Source: JBBDQZ01 sp040905705
Lineage (GTDB): Bacteria; Bacteroidota; Rhodothermia; Balneolales; Natronogracilivirgulaceae
Length of the DNA stretch: 31,161 nt
Assembly (NCBI GenBank): GCA_040905705.1
Contig: JBBDQZ010000045.1
Span: forward strand, 1 to 31,161
Direction of reading: 5' to 3'
Part shown: piece by piece, positions 1 to 7,199 of the stretch
How the letters are laid out: each line of letters begins with the position of its first letter
Position numbering within the stretch: the stretch's first letter is position 1
Notes under the pieces: generated by a model
Database searches by the model: none
The model's input: the letters and a program-made list of their open reading frames with translations, nothing else
Told to the model about the DNA's origin: nothing
Position numbers and translations under genes: made by a program

Positions 1-1
1 G

Positions 2-103
2 TATCAAAACCGGAAGGCCACCATCGCTTTTGACAAAACCCAAACAACCCGCCAGGTGATCGTTGAAGCGATCAACACGACCGGTTTTAAAGTCGCAGAG
101 TAG
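2..103 (+). CDS. C-terminal end of a heavy-metal-associated domain protein (MerP/MerTP-like), cut by the window edge
   Basis: Reading from base 2 gives 33 residues ending in VIVEAINTTGFKVAE and a TAG stop. The pattern of a beta strand (KATIAFD) followed by a helix (RQVIVEAINTTGF) and KV is the second half of a ferredoxin-like HMA metal-binding domain. The CxxC half lies outside the window. It ends 48 bases before the merA start, on the same strand, so it is most likely the MerP domain of a mercury-uptake protein (MerP itself or a MerT-MerP fusion) that hands Hg(II) to MerA. The family fit is seen in the sequence. The choice between MerP, MerTP and the tail of a P-type ATPase or another HMA protein is inferred from the neighbour. 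Confidence 0.6.
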   Translation, partial: YQNRKATIAFDKTQTTRQVIVEAINTTGFKVAE

Positions 104-151
104 GGCGGATTATTTTATCAAATATTTAATAATTTTCTTAAATAATATAAT

Positions 152-1803
152 ATGTCAAAGCAAAATCAACTCAACGTCAGTATTCGCGGAATGACCTGCG
201 ACGGTTGTGCCCGAAATATCGACCGTGCATTATCCAAAAAACAAGGAATCAAAAAAAATCAGTTTCCTGGCCGGAAGGGAAAGCAGAAATCAGTTATGAT
301 TCAGACTCCATCACAAAAGAGGAATTGATCGATACCATTAACAATACCGGCCATTACAAAGTGACCGGGGTGGTTAAATCATCCGAGAATGGCGGAAATC
401 GGTTTGATCTACTGATCATCGGCGGAGGGTCGGCCGCTTTTGCCTCGGCCATCCGCACCAGCGAGTTGGGTGGCAGGGCGGTGATCATCAACAAAGGCCT
501 TCCCACCGGTGGAACCTGTGTGAATGTAGGCTGCGTGCCATCTAAAACACTTATCCGTACCGCAGAAGCCATTCACAACGCAAATAACCCTAATTTTGAA
601 GGGATCGATTCAAAAGCTACCATCTCCGACTTCAAACTAATTATCGACAAGAAGCGTCAGATGGTTGAAGCGTTGCGTCAGGATAAATATGTCGATGTAA
701 TCGCCGATGATCCGAATATCCAGCTGGTGGAAGGATTCGGCCGGTTTGTGAATAAACACACGGTAGATGTAAACGGAACACCGTATTACGGCAAACATAT
801 TCTGATAGCCACCGGGGCGGCTCCCTGGACACCGCCTGTTGAGGGCCTGGAAAATTCCGGCTATCTGACTAATGAATCGGCCTATGAGCTGGACGAACTT
901 CCCGCAAGCCTGATTGTGCTCGGAGGAGGCTATATCGCCCTGGAGAATGCACAACTTTTCAGTCGCCTGGGCAGCAAGGTGACTATTGTACAACGTTCAG
1001 CGCATATCCTGAGCGATCAGCCTGAAGAACTTGGAACAGCTCTGGCCGGATACCTGGAAGCTGAAGGAATCACGGTATTGACCAATACCCAAATTAAAGA
1101 GATATCAAAAAATGGGGATACCGGGAAAAAAGCAGTACATCTGACCGTAGATGGCAAAGAGCTGAAACCGGAAGCCGATGAGATTCTCGTTGCTACCGGA
1201 CGAACCGGAAATACGGCGAATCTCGGACTTGATAAAATCGGAATTCAAACCGAGGGCCGGGGATACATCCCGGTCGATGAAACCCAGCGCACAACGGTAG
1301 ATCATATATTCGCCGCCGGTGATGTGGTTGGCAATCGGCAGTTTGTCTATACCGCCGCTTACGAGGGTAAATTAGCTGCAGAAAATGCGATAAGAGACAG
1401 CCGGGGAAAAGCTGATTTTTCGGTCCTGCCATGGGTCATTTTCACCGATCCACAGGTGGCCGGAGTCGGTATGGACGAGCGGCAGGCCAAAGAGGCGGGC
1501 ATCGATGTTGAAGTTGCAAAACTTTCACTTGAACACGTGCCCCGCTCGATTGCCGCCCGCGATACCCGTGGCTTTATCAAACTGATCCGAAACAAAGCGA
1601 ACGACCGGCTGGTGGGTGCCCGCATTCTGGCTCCCGGGGGCTCGGAGCTGCTCATGGAGCTGGCCCTGGCCATTCGCCATGGAATTTCCGTGGAATCTAT
1701 GAAGTCGGAGTTTCATCCTTATCTGACCCTTTCAGAAGGAGTAAAACTGGCGGCCATTACTTTTGGCAAAGATGTAAAGAAGCTAAGCTGCTGCGCAACG
1801 TAA
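152..1803 (+). CDS. merA: Mercuric reductase MerA with N-terminal HMA domain; reading frame broken at an A8 run
   Basis: Cytoplasmic flavoprotein that reduces Hg(II) to Hg(0) with NADPH. The main frame contains the FAD-binding GGGSAAFA, the redox-active pair in GTCVNVGCVPSK, an NAD-binding GGGYIALE, the FAD motif FAAGDVVG, the C-terminal HPYLTLSEG and the terminal LSCC pair that takes up mercury in true MerA. The natural start is probably ATG at 152: it reads an HMA domain with the GMTCDGC metal site, then runs out of frame at eight A's (251-258). Adding one A joins it to the downstream frame (…KKSVSWPEGKAEISYD), giving about 550 residues, the normal size of an HMA-MerA. As written, only an internal start near 205 would give the catalytic part without the metal site. 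It follows the MerP-like fragment in the same operon. Confidence 0.93.
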
Positions 1804-2047
1804 AAAACAAGAATAGTAATAAAGCGCGCGTTTCGGAAGGTCCGGATTGCGAATGTTAAGCACAATAGTAGATAAAATTCTACCACTCAACCCGGATAGA
1901 AATACATTAAACCACAACTGACCAGCGGAATAAAATGGTGTAAAAAAACAGCCGGATATCACTGAAGTAAATCATAACTTTAAATCTACAGTCAAAACAG
2001 TTTATGTACAGTGATAATGGCAATTTGTAAAAAAATCGATTCACCAC
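1804..2047. other. Intergenic stretch between merA and the MerR-type promoter
   Basis: About 240 AT-rich bases with no coding frame I can support and no clear terminator after merA. It separates the upstream mer genes from a second transcription unit that has its own promoter (2048-2078). Confidence 0.4.
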
Positions 2048-2078
2048 TTGACTCCGTACCATGGTACGGCCCTTATAT
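2048..2078 (+). promoter_or_regulatory. MerR-family promoter/operator with 19-bp spacer
   Basis: A -35 box TTGACT (2048-2053) and a -10 box TTATAT (2073-2078) are separated by 19 bases, the overlong spacer typical of promoters that MerR-family activators untwist. The spacer carries a perfect 16-base dyad, CCGTACCATGGTACGG (2054-2069). GTAC half-sites inside TTGACTCCGTAC closely match the classical mer operator. It faces the 50-residue Cys-rich gene and then merR, so MerR very likely controls both, including itself. Confidence 0.9.
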
Positions 2079-2117
2079 TTATGATGAATGTCAATTTAAA
2101 CTTAAAAGAGACCGATT

Positions 2118-2270
2118 ATGCCGTTCAAAAAAGGAGAAATTTATAAATGTCCGAAAGAAAGTTGTGGTTGTGAAGTAACCGTAACTAAAGGCGCACCTGC
2201 TACCTGCAACGGAACTCAAAACCCCACCTGTTGCTGTGGCTGTGAAATGAAGTTGATAAGTGAATCCTGA
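2118..2270 (+). CDS. 50-residue cysteine-rich protein, probable metal-binding peptide under MerR control
   Basis: ATG at 2118 gives 50 residues with eight cysteines (positions 11, 16, 18, 30, 38, 39, 40, 42), including CPKESCGC near the N-terminus and a CCCGC cluster near the C-terminus. The layout (GEIYKC…C.C.VTVTKG…CCCGCEM) recalls the knuckle pairs of desulforedoxin-like or metallothionein-like peptides, but I do not recognise a named family with certainty. No signal peptide or membrane segment is visible, so it should be cytoplasmic. It is the first gene after the MerR operator, with its start 39 bases past the -10 box, and merR follows. The inferred role is soft-metal buffering (Hg, perhaps As, Cu or Cd). 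Eight Cys in 50 residues and the regulated context make a chance frame unlikely. Confidence 0.8.
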   Translation: MPFKKGEIYKCPKESCGCEVTVTKGAPATCNGTQNPTCCCGCEMKLISES

Positions 2271-2370
2271 TTCCCTTTAGACACTGCTATTGGTATAGCC
2301 TACAGGAATTTAGTTAAAAATACCGGCCGGGGAAAAAAGGACAGGATGGATAATAGTAGTGAGGTTTGTT

Positions 2371-2808
2371 ATGTCTGATGATAATAAAGAAGCTGTCTGG
2401 AAGATCGGGAAAGCGGCCGGGCTGGCCGGTGTAAATAAGGAAACCATCCGCTATTACGAACGCCGTGCCCTGCTGCCTCCGGCAGAACGCAGGGAATCCG
2501 GCTACCGGTATTTTTCCCAACGGCACGTGGATCGGATTCGGTTTATAAAACGGGCTCAGGAACTCGGTTTTACCCTATCCGAAATCAACGAGCTTTTAAA
2601 TCTGAGGATGGATGAACACACGAATTGCTCCGATATCAAACGGGAAGCAGAACTAAAGTATCGTGATGTCATATCAAAAATGGAAGATCTGAAGCACATT
2701 GAAAAAACGCTGACGAATTTGATTGATTCATGCATCGGAAATGGTCCCATAGGTGATTGCCCGATATTGGAAGCACTGGAAGGCCATGAAAAATCCCCGG
2801 AGGATTAA
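2371..2808 (+). CDS. merR: MerR, mercury-responsive transcription regulator
   Basis: 145 residues: an N-terminal winged helix (WKIGKAAGLAGVNKETIRYYER), the linker helix, and a long dimerisation helix. Three cysteines, C86, C121 and C130, have spacings of 35 and 9, matching the mercury-binding triad C82/C117/C126 of Tn501 MerR, so Hg(II) rather than Zn, Cu or Pb is the likely signal. ATG at 2371 is chosen because GAGG lies six bases before it; an in-frame GTG at 2359 overlaps that ribosome site. It lies 100 bases after the Cys-rich gene in the same direction, so the operator at 2048-2078 probably controls both. In most proteobacterial mer loci merR is divergent; here it is co-directional. Confidence 0.93.
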   Translation: MSDDNKEAVWKIGKAAGLAGVNKETIRYYERRALLPPAERRESGYRYFSQRHVDRIRFIKRAQELGFTLSEINELLNLRMDEHTNCSDIKREAELKYRDVISKMEDLKHIEKTLTNLIDSCIGNGPIGDCPILEALEGHEKSPED

Positions 2809-2817
2809 AGTCCTCTC

Positions 2818-2931
2818 ATGAAACCAGTTTCACCATTGCCTGTCCACATCTTTGGCTGCGCAAAAAAAGATTGTGTGCCCAAAGACTTCAGAAGAATTTG
2901 TCGACAATGCACTTCCTATGAGAAAGTGTAA
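2818..2931 (+). CDS. Possible 37-residue peptide with four cysteines
   Basis: ATG at 2818, nine bases after the merR stop, reads 37 residues ending in a TAA that touches the terminator. It has Cys at 14, 19, 28 and 31 (C-x4-C and C-x2-C, in GCAKKDC and CRQC) in a basic context, which could form one small metal site. The only purine-rich ribosome site (GGAGG near 2798) is rather far upstream and can pair with TCCTC just before the ATG. No family recognised. It may be translated by coupling to merR or be a chance frame. Confidence 0.35.
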   Translation: MKPVSPLPVHIFGCAKKDCVPKDFRRICRQCTSYEKV

Positions 2932-2964
2932 AAAAAAGCCCCAATAATGAGAAGGGCTTTTTTT
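2931..2964. terminator. Bidirectional intrinsic terminator after the mer unit
   Basis: Stem AAAAAAAGCCC (2931-2941) pairs with GGGCTTTTTTT (2954-2964) around a 12-base loop. U-runs occur in both directions, so it serves both the plus-strand merR unit and the convergent minus-strand membrane gene that ends at 2998. Confidence 0.85.
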
Positions 2965-2997
2965 CTCGTGTCATTAAGAGCCGTAAATGGATAAATG

Positions 2998-3441
2998 TTA
3001 ACTATTATTATTGCTTGTCAAACCGGAGGTATCAAACAACTCCCGGTTGATGAAGTAAAGATAGGGCAGCACATAGATCCAGTGACGTACCAATGACCCA
3101 ACAGCCATATCCACACCGACATTGAGGCCGGCCACCCCGGCACCAAGCAGGGGAAACATAAACAGCCAGACGAGCACAATGGTCTGCACGGTGATGAACA
3201 AAAAAGGCCGAATCCAGGCCGGCCCCCATAAAGACGGCGCAATTCCGGAATATAATATGGCCAGAAGGACTCCGTTGCCAAAATGACCGGGTACTCCATA
3301 CAACATTCCAAATCCGGTTTGCTCGCCTAATAATGCCGGGATGTCCCACCACCCGGATCCGGTGACGAGTCCGACTATATCAAACAGAATAGTGCCGGTG
3401 ATACCGGCTATAATGGCATTTTTCCAGTTTATTGTATGCAT
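2998..3441 (-). CDS. Small multi-pass membrane protein of unknown function
   Basis: 147 residues with about four hydrophobic segments: residues 8-25, 45-65, 75-98 and 112-133. It ends with a conserved-looking stretch (VDMAVGSLVRHWIYVLPY). It resembles small uncharacterised inner-membrane proteins of the DUF6789 kind, but I would not name a family firmly. ATG at 3441 is preferred over TTG at 3447 because AAGGAGG stands nine bases before the ATG. It follows the AhpD-fold gene by 17 bases on the same strand, so the two are likely co-transcribed. A degraded second copy of its last third lies at 8803-8908. Confidence 0.75.
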   Translation of the reverse strand: MHTINWKNAIIAGITGTILFDIVGLVTGSGWWDIPALLGEQTGFGMLYGVPGHFGNGVLLAILYSGIAPSLWGPAWIRPFLFITVQTIVLVWLFMFPLLGAGVAGLNVGVDMAVGSLVRHWIYVLPYLYFINRELFDTSGLTSNNNS

Positions 3442-3458
3442 GTCCAATACCCTCCTTA

Positions 3459-4055
3459 TTAGTGGTTTTGTGATTTTTGTGATCCGTTGGCTGTCGTCGA
3501 TTCAACCCCTGAAAACTCATCAGACAGTTCCGGTGCTTCTGGAAAATCGATCGGCACATCCGTCATGTTGTGCAACAGATTGGTGACACTCTTTTCTCCG
3601 GCCCCGACGATCACATCAATTAGATTTTCTTTGGTGTATCCGGCATCGAAAAATATTTTGAGCACTTCATCGGAAACTTTGCCGCGATTTTCGACCAACT
3701 CCCGGGTAACTCTGGCCAGTGCATCGAGTTTATGGTCGAAGGAAGCCTTACCAACACGCAGCTCAAGAATCTGTTCATCGGAAAAACCATTCATTTTGCC
3801 GCTTTGTGAATGGGCCGCCAGGCAATAGGTACAACCGTTCACCTCGCTCGTCACAAGCTTGACCACCTCTTTCTCCTTGTTACTGAGAGAGGTCTTGCCG
3901 TTGGAAAATGCCAGATAGCGCCCAAGAGCATTTGAAGAGTAGGCATAGGCCGCATATATATTGGGAATAAATCCGAGCTTATTTTCCATCTGCTCTAGGA
4001 TCTGCCGGTTTTCGTCGGTTACTTCATCTATTTTAGGTACGTTGAATGGTCTCAT
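3459..4055 (-). CDS. Carboxymuconolactone decarboxylase / AhpD-fold protein
   Basis: 198 residues. The core has the AhpD-type redox centre EVNGCTYCLAAHS with C75, C78 and H82, preceded by the helix LSNKEKEVVKLVTSEVN, as in peroxidase-related CMD-domain proteins. Such enzymes use the CxxC pair for hydroperoxide or other thiol redox chemistry; the substrate here cannot be told. ATG at 4055 (MRPFNVPKI) is chosen because the family starts there; the open frame extends upstream without domain sense. The tail after about residue 165 is acidic, then Ser/Asn-rich, and looks disordered. Operon with the downstream membrane gene, and an AraC-type regulator lies 295 bases upstream on the same strand. Confidence 0.85.
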   Translation of the reverse strand: MRPFNVPKIDEVTDENRQILEQMENKLGFIPNIYAAYAYSSNALGRYLAFSNGKTSLSNKEKEVVKLVTSEVNGCTYCLAAHSQSGKMNGFSDEQILELRVGKASFDHKLDALARVTRELVENRGKVSDEVLKIFFDAGYTKENLIDVIVGAGEKSVTNLLHNMTDVPIDFPEAPELSDEFSGVESTTANGSQKSQNH

Positions 4056-4350
4056 AATATATTTTCCATCTTTTATTGTTTCGTGCTTCACTATACCAGG
4101 TATCACAATTCCTGAACAGAATGATGTCGCCTGGATTTGATTCTTGCGATTCAAAGATTCAAAGATGGATAAAAAAAAGCGGCATTTAAATGGAAGGATT
4201 ACACTCAGTGTTGTCAATTTTTCCCCATAATGAAAAATTACCATTATCTGATGCGAAAACACTCCTTCAAAAAACACGTATCTTGATCTGATTACAAGTC
4301 ATTAAAGATGATGCGATATGATCAAACATGGCCATATCCCGCCAGGTAAT
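4056..4350. promoter_or_regulatory. Leader region between the AraC-type regulator and the AhpD-fold gene
   Basis: 295 bases without a gene. A tandem GATTCAAA GATTCAAA GAT stands near 4146-4166, about 90-110 bases upstream of the AhpD-fold start. On the minus strand it reads CTTTGAATCTTTGAATC, which is of the size of AraC-type direct half-sites. The assignment as the regulator's binding site is only inference. Confidence 0.3.
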
Positions 4351-5214
4351 TCAAATTGTTGTATCCGGTATGCCTCTCGACTTTACTTGCCGGTACTCAG
4401 TAGCTGTTTTTCCTTCGTGACTTTTGAACCACTTACTAAATTGAGCCGGGTCTTCATAACCCAATTCCATAGCGATCTCCTTGACACTTTTGTCCGTGTA
4501 AAGCAACAGCCGTTTCGCCTCTATCAATACCCGTTTGTGAATAACCTGTAAGGGAGTTCGTTTCGAGTACTTACCGAAAACATTGGCAATAGTCTTGGGA
4601 GATTTGTGCAGCATCCCGGCATAATCGGCCACCGTTTTATTCGTCTTGAAATACTTTTCCACCAGTACATTGAAATGACGAACCAGATCGATATCTTCCT
4701 GTTTCCCGTCATTTCTTAGCAGTTGTTTGCGCGCCAAACGGGTACAACGTATAATAAATCGTTTGAGAAGTATCCGAAGCATCTCCTCCTGGTTGGCATC
4801 CCGGATACCAAGCTCTTCTTCCAATACAGAAAACAGGGTTCGCAGTCTACAAGTCTCTTCAGAATCTAATGTCAGTATCGGTGAAAAATCCGACCCGAAG
4901 AAAAGAAGTCCGTTACAGGATACTTCGCTATCATGCGTATGGACACAGTAAAATTCTCTATTGAACAACAGTATTTTCAGTGCCCGCACAGGGGGCTTCT
5001 CCTCTATTCGGACTCTCTGAAGATAAGTGGTGCAGATAATCCGGCCAAAGCCAAGAATAACCGGTTGATCATCGATCCGGAGCGTAAACGGTTGAGAACC
5101 GTCATTCCAAAGAAACATCATATTGCTGTCCTTCTGGAAAAGGTCATCATTATTGAAATCGTCAGTGATGATCAACCGGGCATCAATACCGGGATTATGA
5201 TAGATTTTGTTCAT
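4351..5214 (-). CDS. AraC-family transcription regulator
   Basis: 287 residues. The C-terminal third carries the paired helix-turn-helix of AraC/XylS proteins: KTVADYAGMLHKSPKTIANVF, then VKEIAMELGYEDPAQFSKWFK and the final EGKTATEYR. The N-terminal 170 residues form a cupin-like sensing half (…QPFTLRIDDQPVILGFGRI…) with several cysteines. ATG at 5214 has AGGA about seven bases upstream. It lies upstream of, and co-directional with, the AhpD-fold/membrane pair, an arrangement that suggests control of that pair by an unknown small molecule. Confidence 0.9.
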   Translation of the reverse strand: MNKIYHNPGIDARLIITDDFNNDDLFQKDSNMMFLWNDGSQPFTLRIDDQPVILGFGRIICTTYLQRVRIEEKPPVRALKILLFNREFYCVHTHDSEVSCNGLLFFGSDFSPILTLDSEETCRLRTLFSVLEEELGIRDANQEEMLRILLKRFIIRCTRLARKQLLRNDGKQEDIDLVRHFNVLVEKYFKTNKTVADYAGMLHKSPKTIANVFGKYSKRTPLQVIHKRVLIEAKRLLLYTDKSVKEIAMELGYEDPAQFSKWFKSHEGKTATEYRQVKSRGIPDTTI

Positions 5215-5615
5215 ATTGCTTCCTGTAACTCACAAATAATCAGACCCAAACCAAATTGTAAGTCATGAAAATCGGCCCGTACCGGATTTTGCTGCAATCC
5301 GGTGCATACCGGTATTACGTATTCCTTACAAAATCGGTTTAACAAAAATCGGATACGAATTAATCTATAAAACGGACGATGACAAAACGGCAATTTCATC
5401 CGGAACTCGTGGTCGGAAGCGGTATGGTACAAAAGGTTTTCATCGAAAATAGTTAAGCCGATCCTGTTGAAACGCTCAACATAACGTATTAAAAAATAAT
5501 ACCTTTATCGAAGATAATTGATGTTAGTCTTTTTTAGTGCATTTGTTCAGCATTTGACAAATCGCTTATTCCAATTTTTTAGTTACAACACCATGCATAC
5601 TTAAATCCGTCAACC
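5215..5615. promoter_or_regulatory. Divergent intergenic region between araC-type gene and arsenosugar genes, with several dyads
   Basis: 401 bases with no supported gene. Seen dyads: ACCGGATT/AATCCGGT around 7 bases (5281-5303), GTTGA/TCAAC around 5 bases (5466-5480) and GTATTA/TAATAC around AAAAA (5486-5502). The last is a 17-base operator-sized palindrome about 115 bases before the arsenosugar genes. A TTGACA at 5554-5559 lacks a convincing -10 box. No ArsR-type repressor gene is present in the window. Confidence 0.35.
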
Positions 5616-5951
5616 ATGAGCAATTCGTATTATGATCCAAAACACCTGAAACAGTTTACCAGCATCACTGAACTTCAGCAAAAACTCGGCGACAAATTTT
5701 TTGACTATTATAATTCGGTTTTTGAAGACGGAGAACTTTCCACAAGAGAAAAGGCCCTTATCGCCCTGGCCGTTTCTCATACAGTACAGTGTCCCTATTG
5801 TATTGATGCCTATACGGAAACATCCATGAAGCACGGCATATCCGAGTCGGAAATGATGGAAGCCGTTCATGTGGCCTGCGCGATCCGGGGTGGTGCTTCT
5901 CTTGTTCACGGTGTACAAATGATGGAACAGTCCAAAAAACTGGGAATGTGA
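5616..5951 (+). CDS. AhpD-like protein of the arsenosugar cluster
   Basis: 111 residues, a compact CMD/AhpD fold with the redox centre HTVQCPYCIDAYTETSMKHG (C59, C62, H73) and a following ECMEA-like helix (SESEMMEAVHVACAIRGGA). This small peroxidase-like family is known as a constant neighbour of the radical SAM protein ArsS (the NCBI family named for arsenosugar-biosynthesis-associated peroxidase-like proteins). The stop TGA overlaps the arsS ATG by one base, so translation is coupled. Its chemistry is unproven; handling of a trivalent methylated arsenical thiol or an oxidised intermediate is plausible. Confidence 0.9.
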   Translation: MSNSYYDPKHLKQFTSITELQQKLGDKFFDYYNSVFEDGELSTREKALIALAVSHTVQCPYCIDAYTETSMKHGISESEMMEAVHVACAIRGGASLVHGVQMMEQSKKLGM

Positions 5952-7093
5952 TGAGTGATAACCAAAAAGAGCGTAATTCCAGAGTCCGGAAGCCGGATAA
6001 CGAAACGTATAATGAAGATTCCAAACCATTCAATATGGATACCGGAATTCAAAATCCGTATACCGTAATCGGGGATTTTCACCCGGAATTGGAACTGTTA
6101 CGCAACCGCACGGAAACGCTTAGACAGTTACCATCATTCAACAGTAAACTTGACGAATCGGGGCTCCATCCGTTAACTCCCGTCGAGTTGGAGATATTGC
6201 AGGTCAATGTCGGGTATATATGTAATATGACCTGCAAACACTGCCATGTGGATGCAGGGCCGCACCGCAAGGAGATCATGTCCCGTGAAATCCTGAAGTA
6301 CTGTCTGGATGCCGTCGACACAGGTGCCTTTCAGACGGTGGATATAACCGGAGGAGCACCCGAGATGAACCCCGATTTCTATTGGTTTGTCGATGAGCTG
6401 TACAAAAAAGGGTGTCGTGTCATCGTCCGGTCGAACCTCACGATTCTGGTGACCACTCCTGCTTACCGGCGGCTGCCCGTTTTTTTTGCCGAACGTGGGG
6501 TCGAAGTAACCTGCTCGCTTCCCTTTTATAACAAGGTGACCACCGACCGGCAACGCGGTAATGGCACATATGACAAGTCGGTTGAAGCACTACATATACT
6601 CAATGAATTGGGTTACGGAGATCCCGGTAGTGGTCTGGAACTGAATCTGGTTTACAATCCCGCCGGGGCTTTTTTGCCGTTATCCCAGCAGCAACTGGAA
6701 GCCGATTTTAAAAAACAGTTGTGGAAAAAACACCATATCCAATTCAACAACCTGTACACCATTACCAACCTGCCTATAAGCCGCTATCTTGATTTTCTGT
6801 TGAGGAGCGACAATCTTGATGACTATATGACCACTTTGGCCAACGCCTATAACCCGATCGCGGCCGAACAGGTCATGTGTCGCAATACCCTATCGGTAGG
6901 GTGGGACGGTACCCTCTACGATTGCGACTTTAACCAGATGCTGACTATGCCGGTTGATACCGAATCATGCAATCATATAAGAGAATTTGATTACCGTATG
7001 CTTATGAATCGCCGCATACGCACCGGTCAGCACTGTTTCGGCTGCACAGCCGGAGCCGGCAGCAGTTGCGGCGGAAGCCTCGATAATGCATAA
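5951..7093 (+). CDS. arsS: ArsS, radical SAM enzyme of arsenosugar biosynthesis
   Basis: 380 residues. The radical SAM cluster CNMTCKHC (C91, C95, C98) follows VNVGYI, with the SAM-binding DITGGAPEMN some 40 residues later. The C-terminus has the diagnostic HCFGCTAGAGSSCGG cluster that binds auxiliary iron-sulphur. ArsS joins the 5'-deoxyadenosyl group of SAM to dimethylarsinous acid, the committed step to oxo-arsenosugars. ATG at 5951 overlaps the previous stop; a GTG one codon upstream is less likely. No in-frame TGA selenocysteine codon is seen at the C-terminal motif, so this is a cysteine form. arsM follows 106 bases downstream. Confidence 0.95.
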   Translation: MSDNQKERNSRVRKPDNETYNEDSKPFNMDTGIQNPYTVIGDFHPELELLRNRTETLRQLPSFNSKLDESGLHPLTPVELEILQVNVGYICNMTCKHCHVDAGPHRKEIMSREILKYCLDAVDTGAFQTVDITGGAPEMNPDFYWFVDELYKKGCRVIVRSNLTILVTTPAYRRLPVFFAERGVEVTCSLPFYNKVTTDRQRGNGTYDKSVEALHILNELGYGDPGSGLELNLVYNPAGAFLPLSQQQLEADFKKQLWKKHHIQFNNLYTITNLPISRYLDFLLRSDNLDDYMTTLANAYNPIAAEQVMCRNTLSVGWDGTLYDCDFNQMLTMPVDTESCNHIREFDYRMLMNRRIRTGQHCFGCTAGAGSSCGGSLDNA

Positions 7094-7199
7094 AACCGGT
7101 TACTTAAACTCACAAAAACAGCTTAGAGTCTCTCAATTTCTTCAAACTCACAAAACGACGTATCACAACCTATAGCTATCAACTTGAATCCAACCTGAA

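Noticed and set aside
205..1803. merA starting at 205 as a natural start
   Set aside because: The first 18 residues in this frame are a frame-shifted reading of the HMA domain; the true domain start is ATG 152, in the neighbouring frame.
5554..5582. TTGACA as a sigma-70 -35 box for the arsenosugar operon
   Set aside because: No acceptable -10 box at 16-19 bases; Bacteroidota-group promoters also seldom follow this consensus.
7020..7093. Selenocysteine insertion in ArsS
   Set aside because: The C-terminal CFGCTAGAGSSCGG motif is all Cys and the frame ends in a TAA after DNA; no in-frame TGA is needed.
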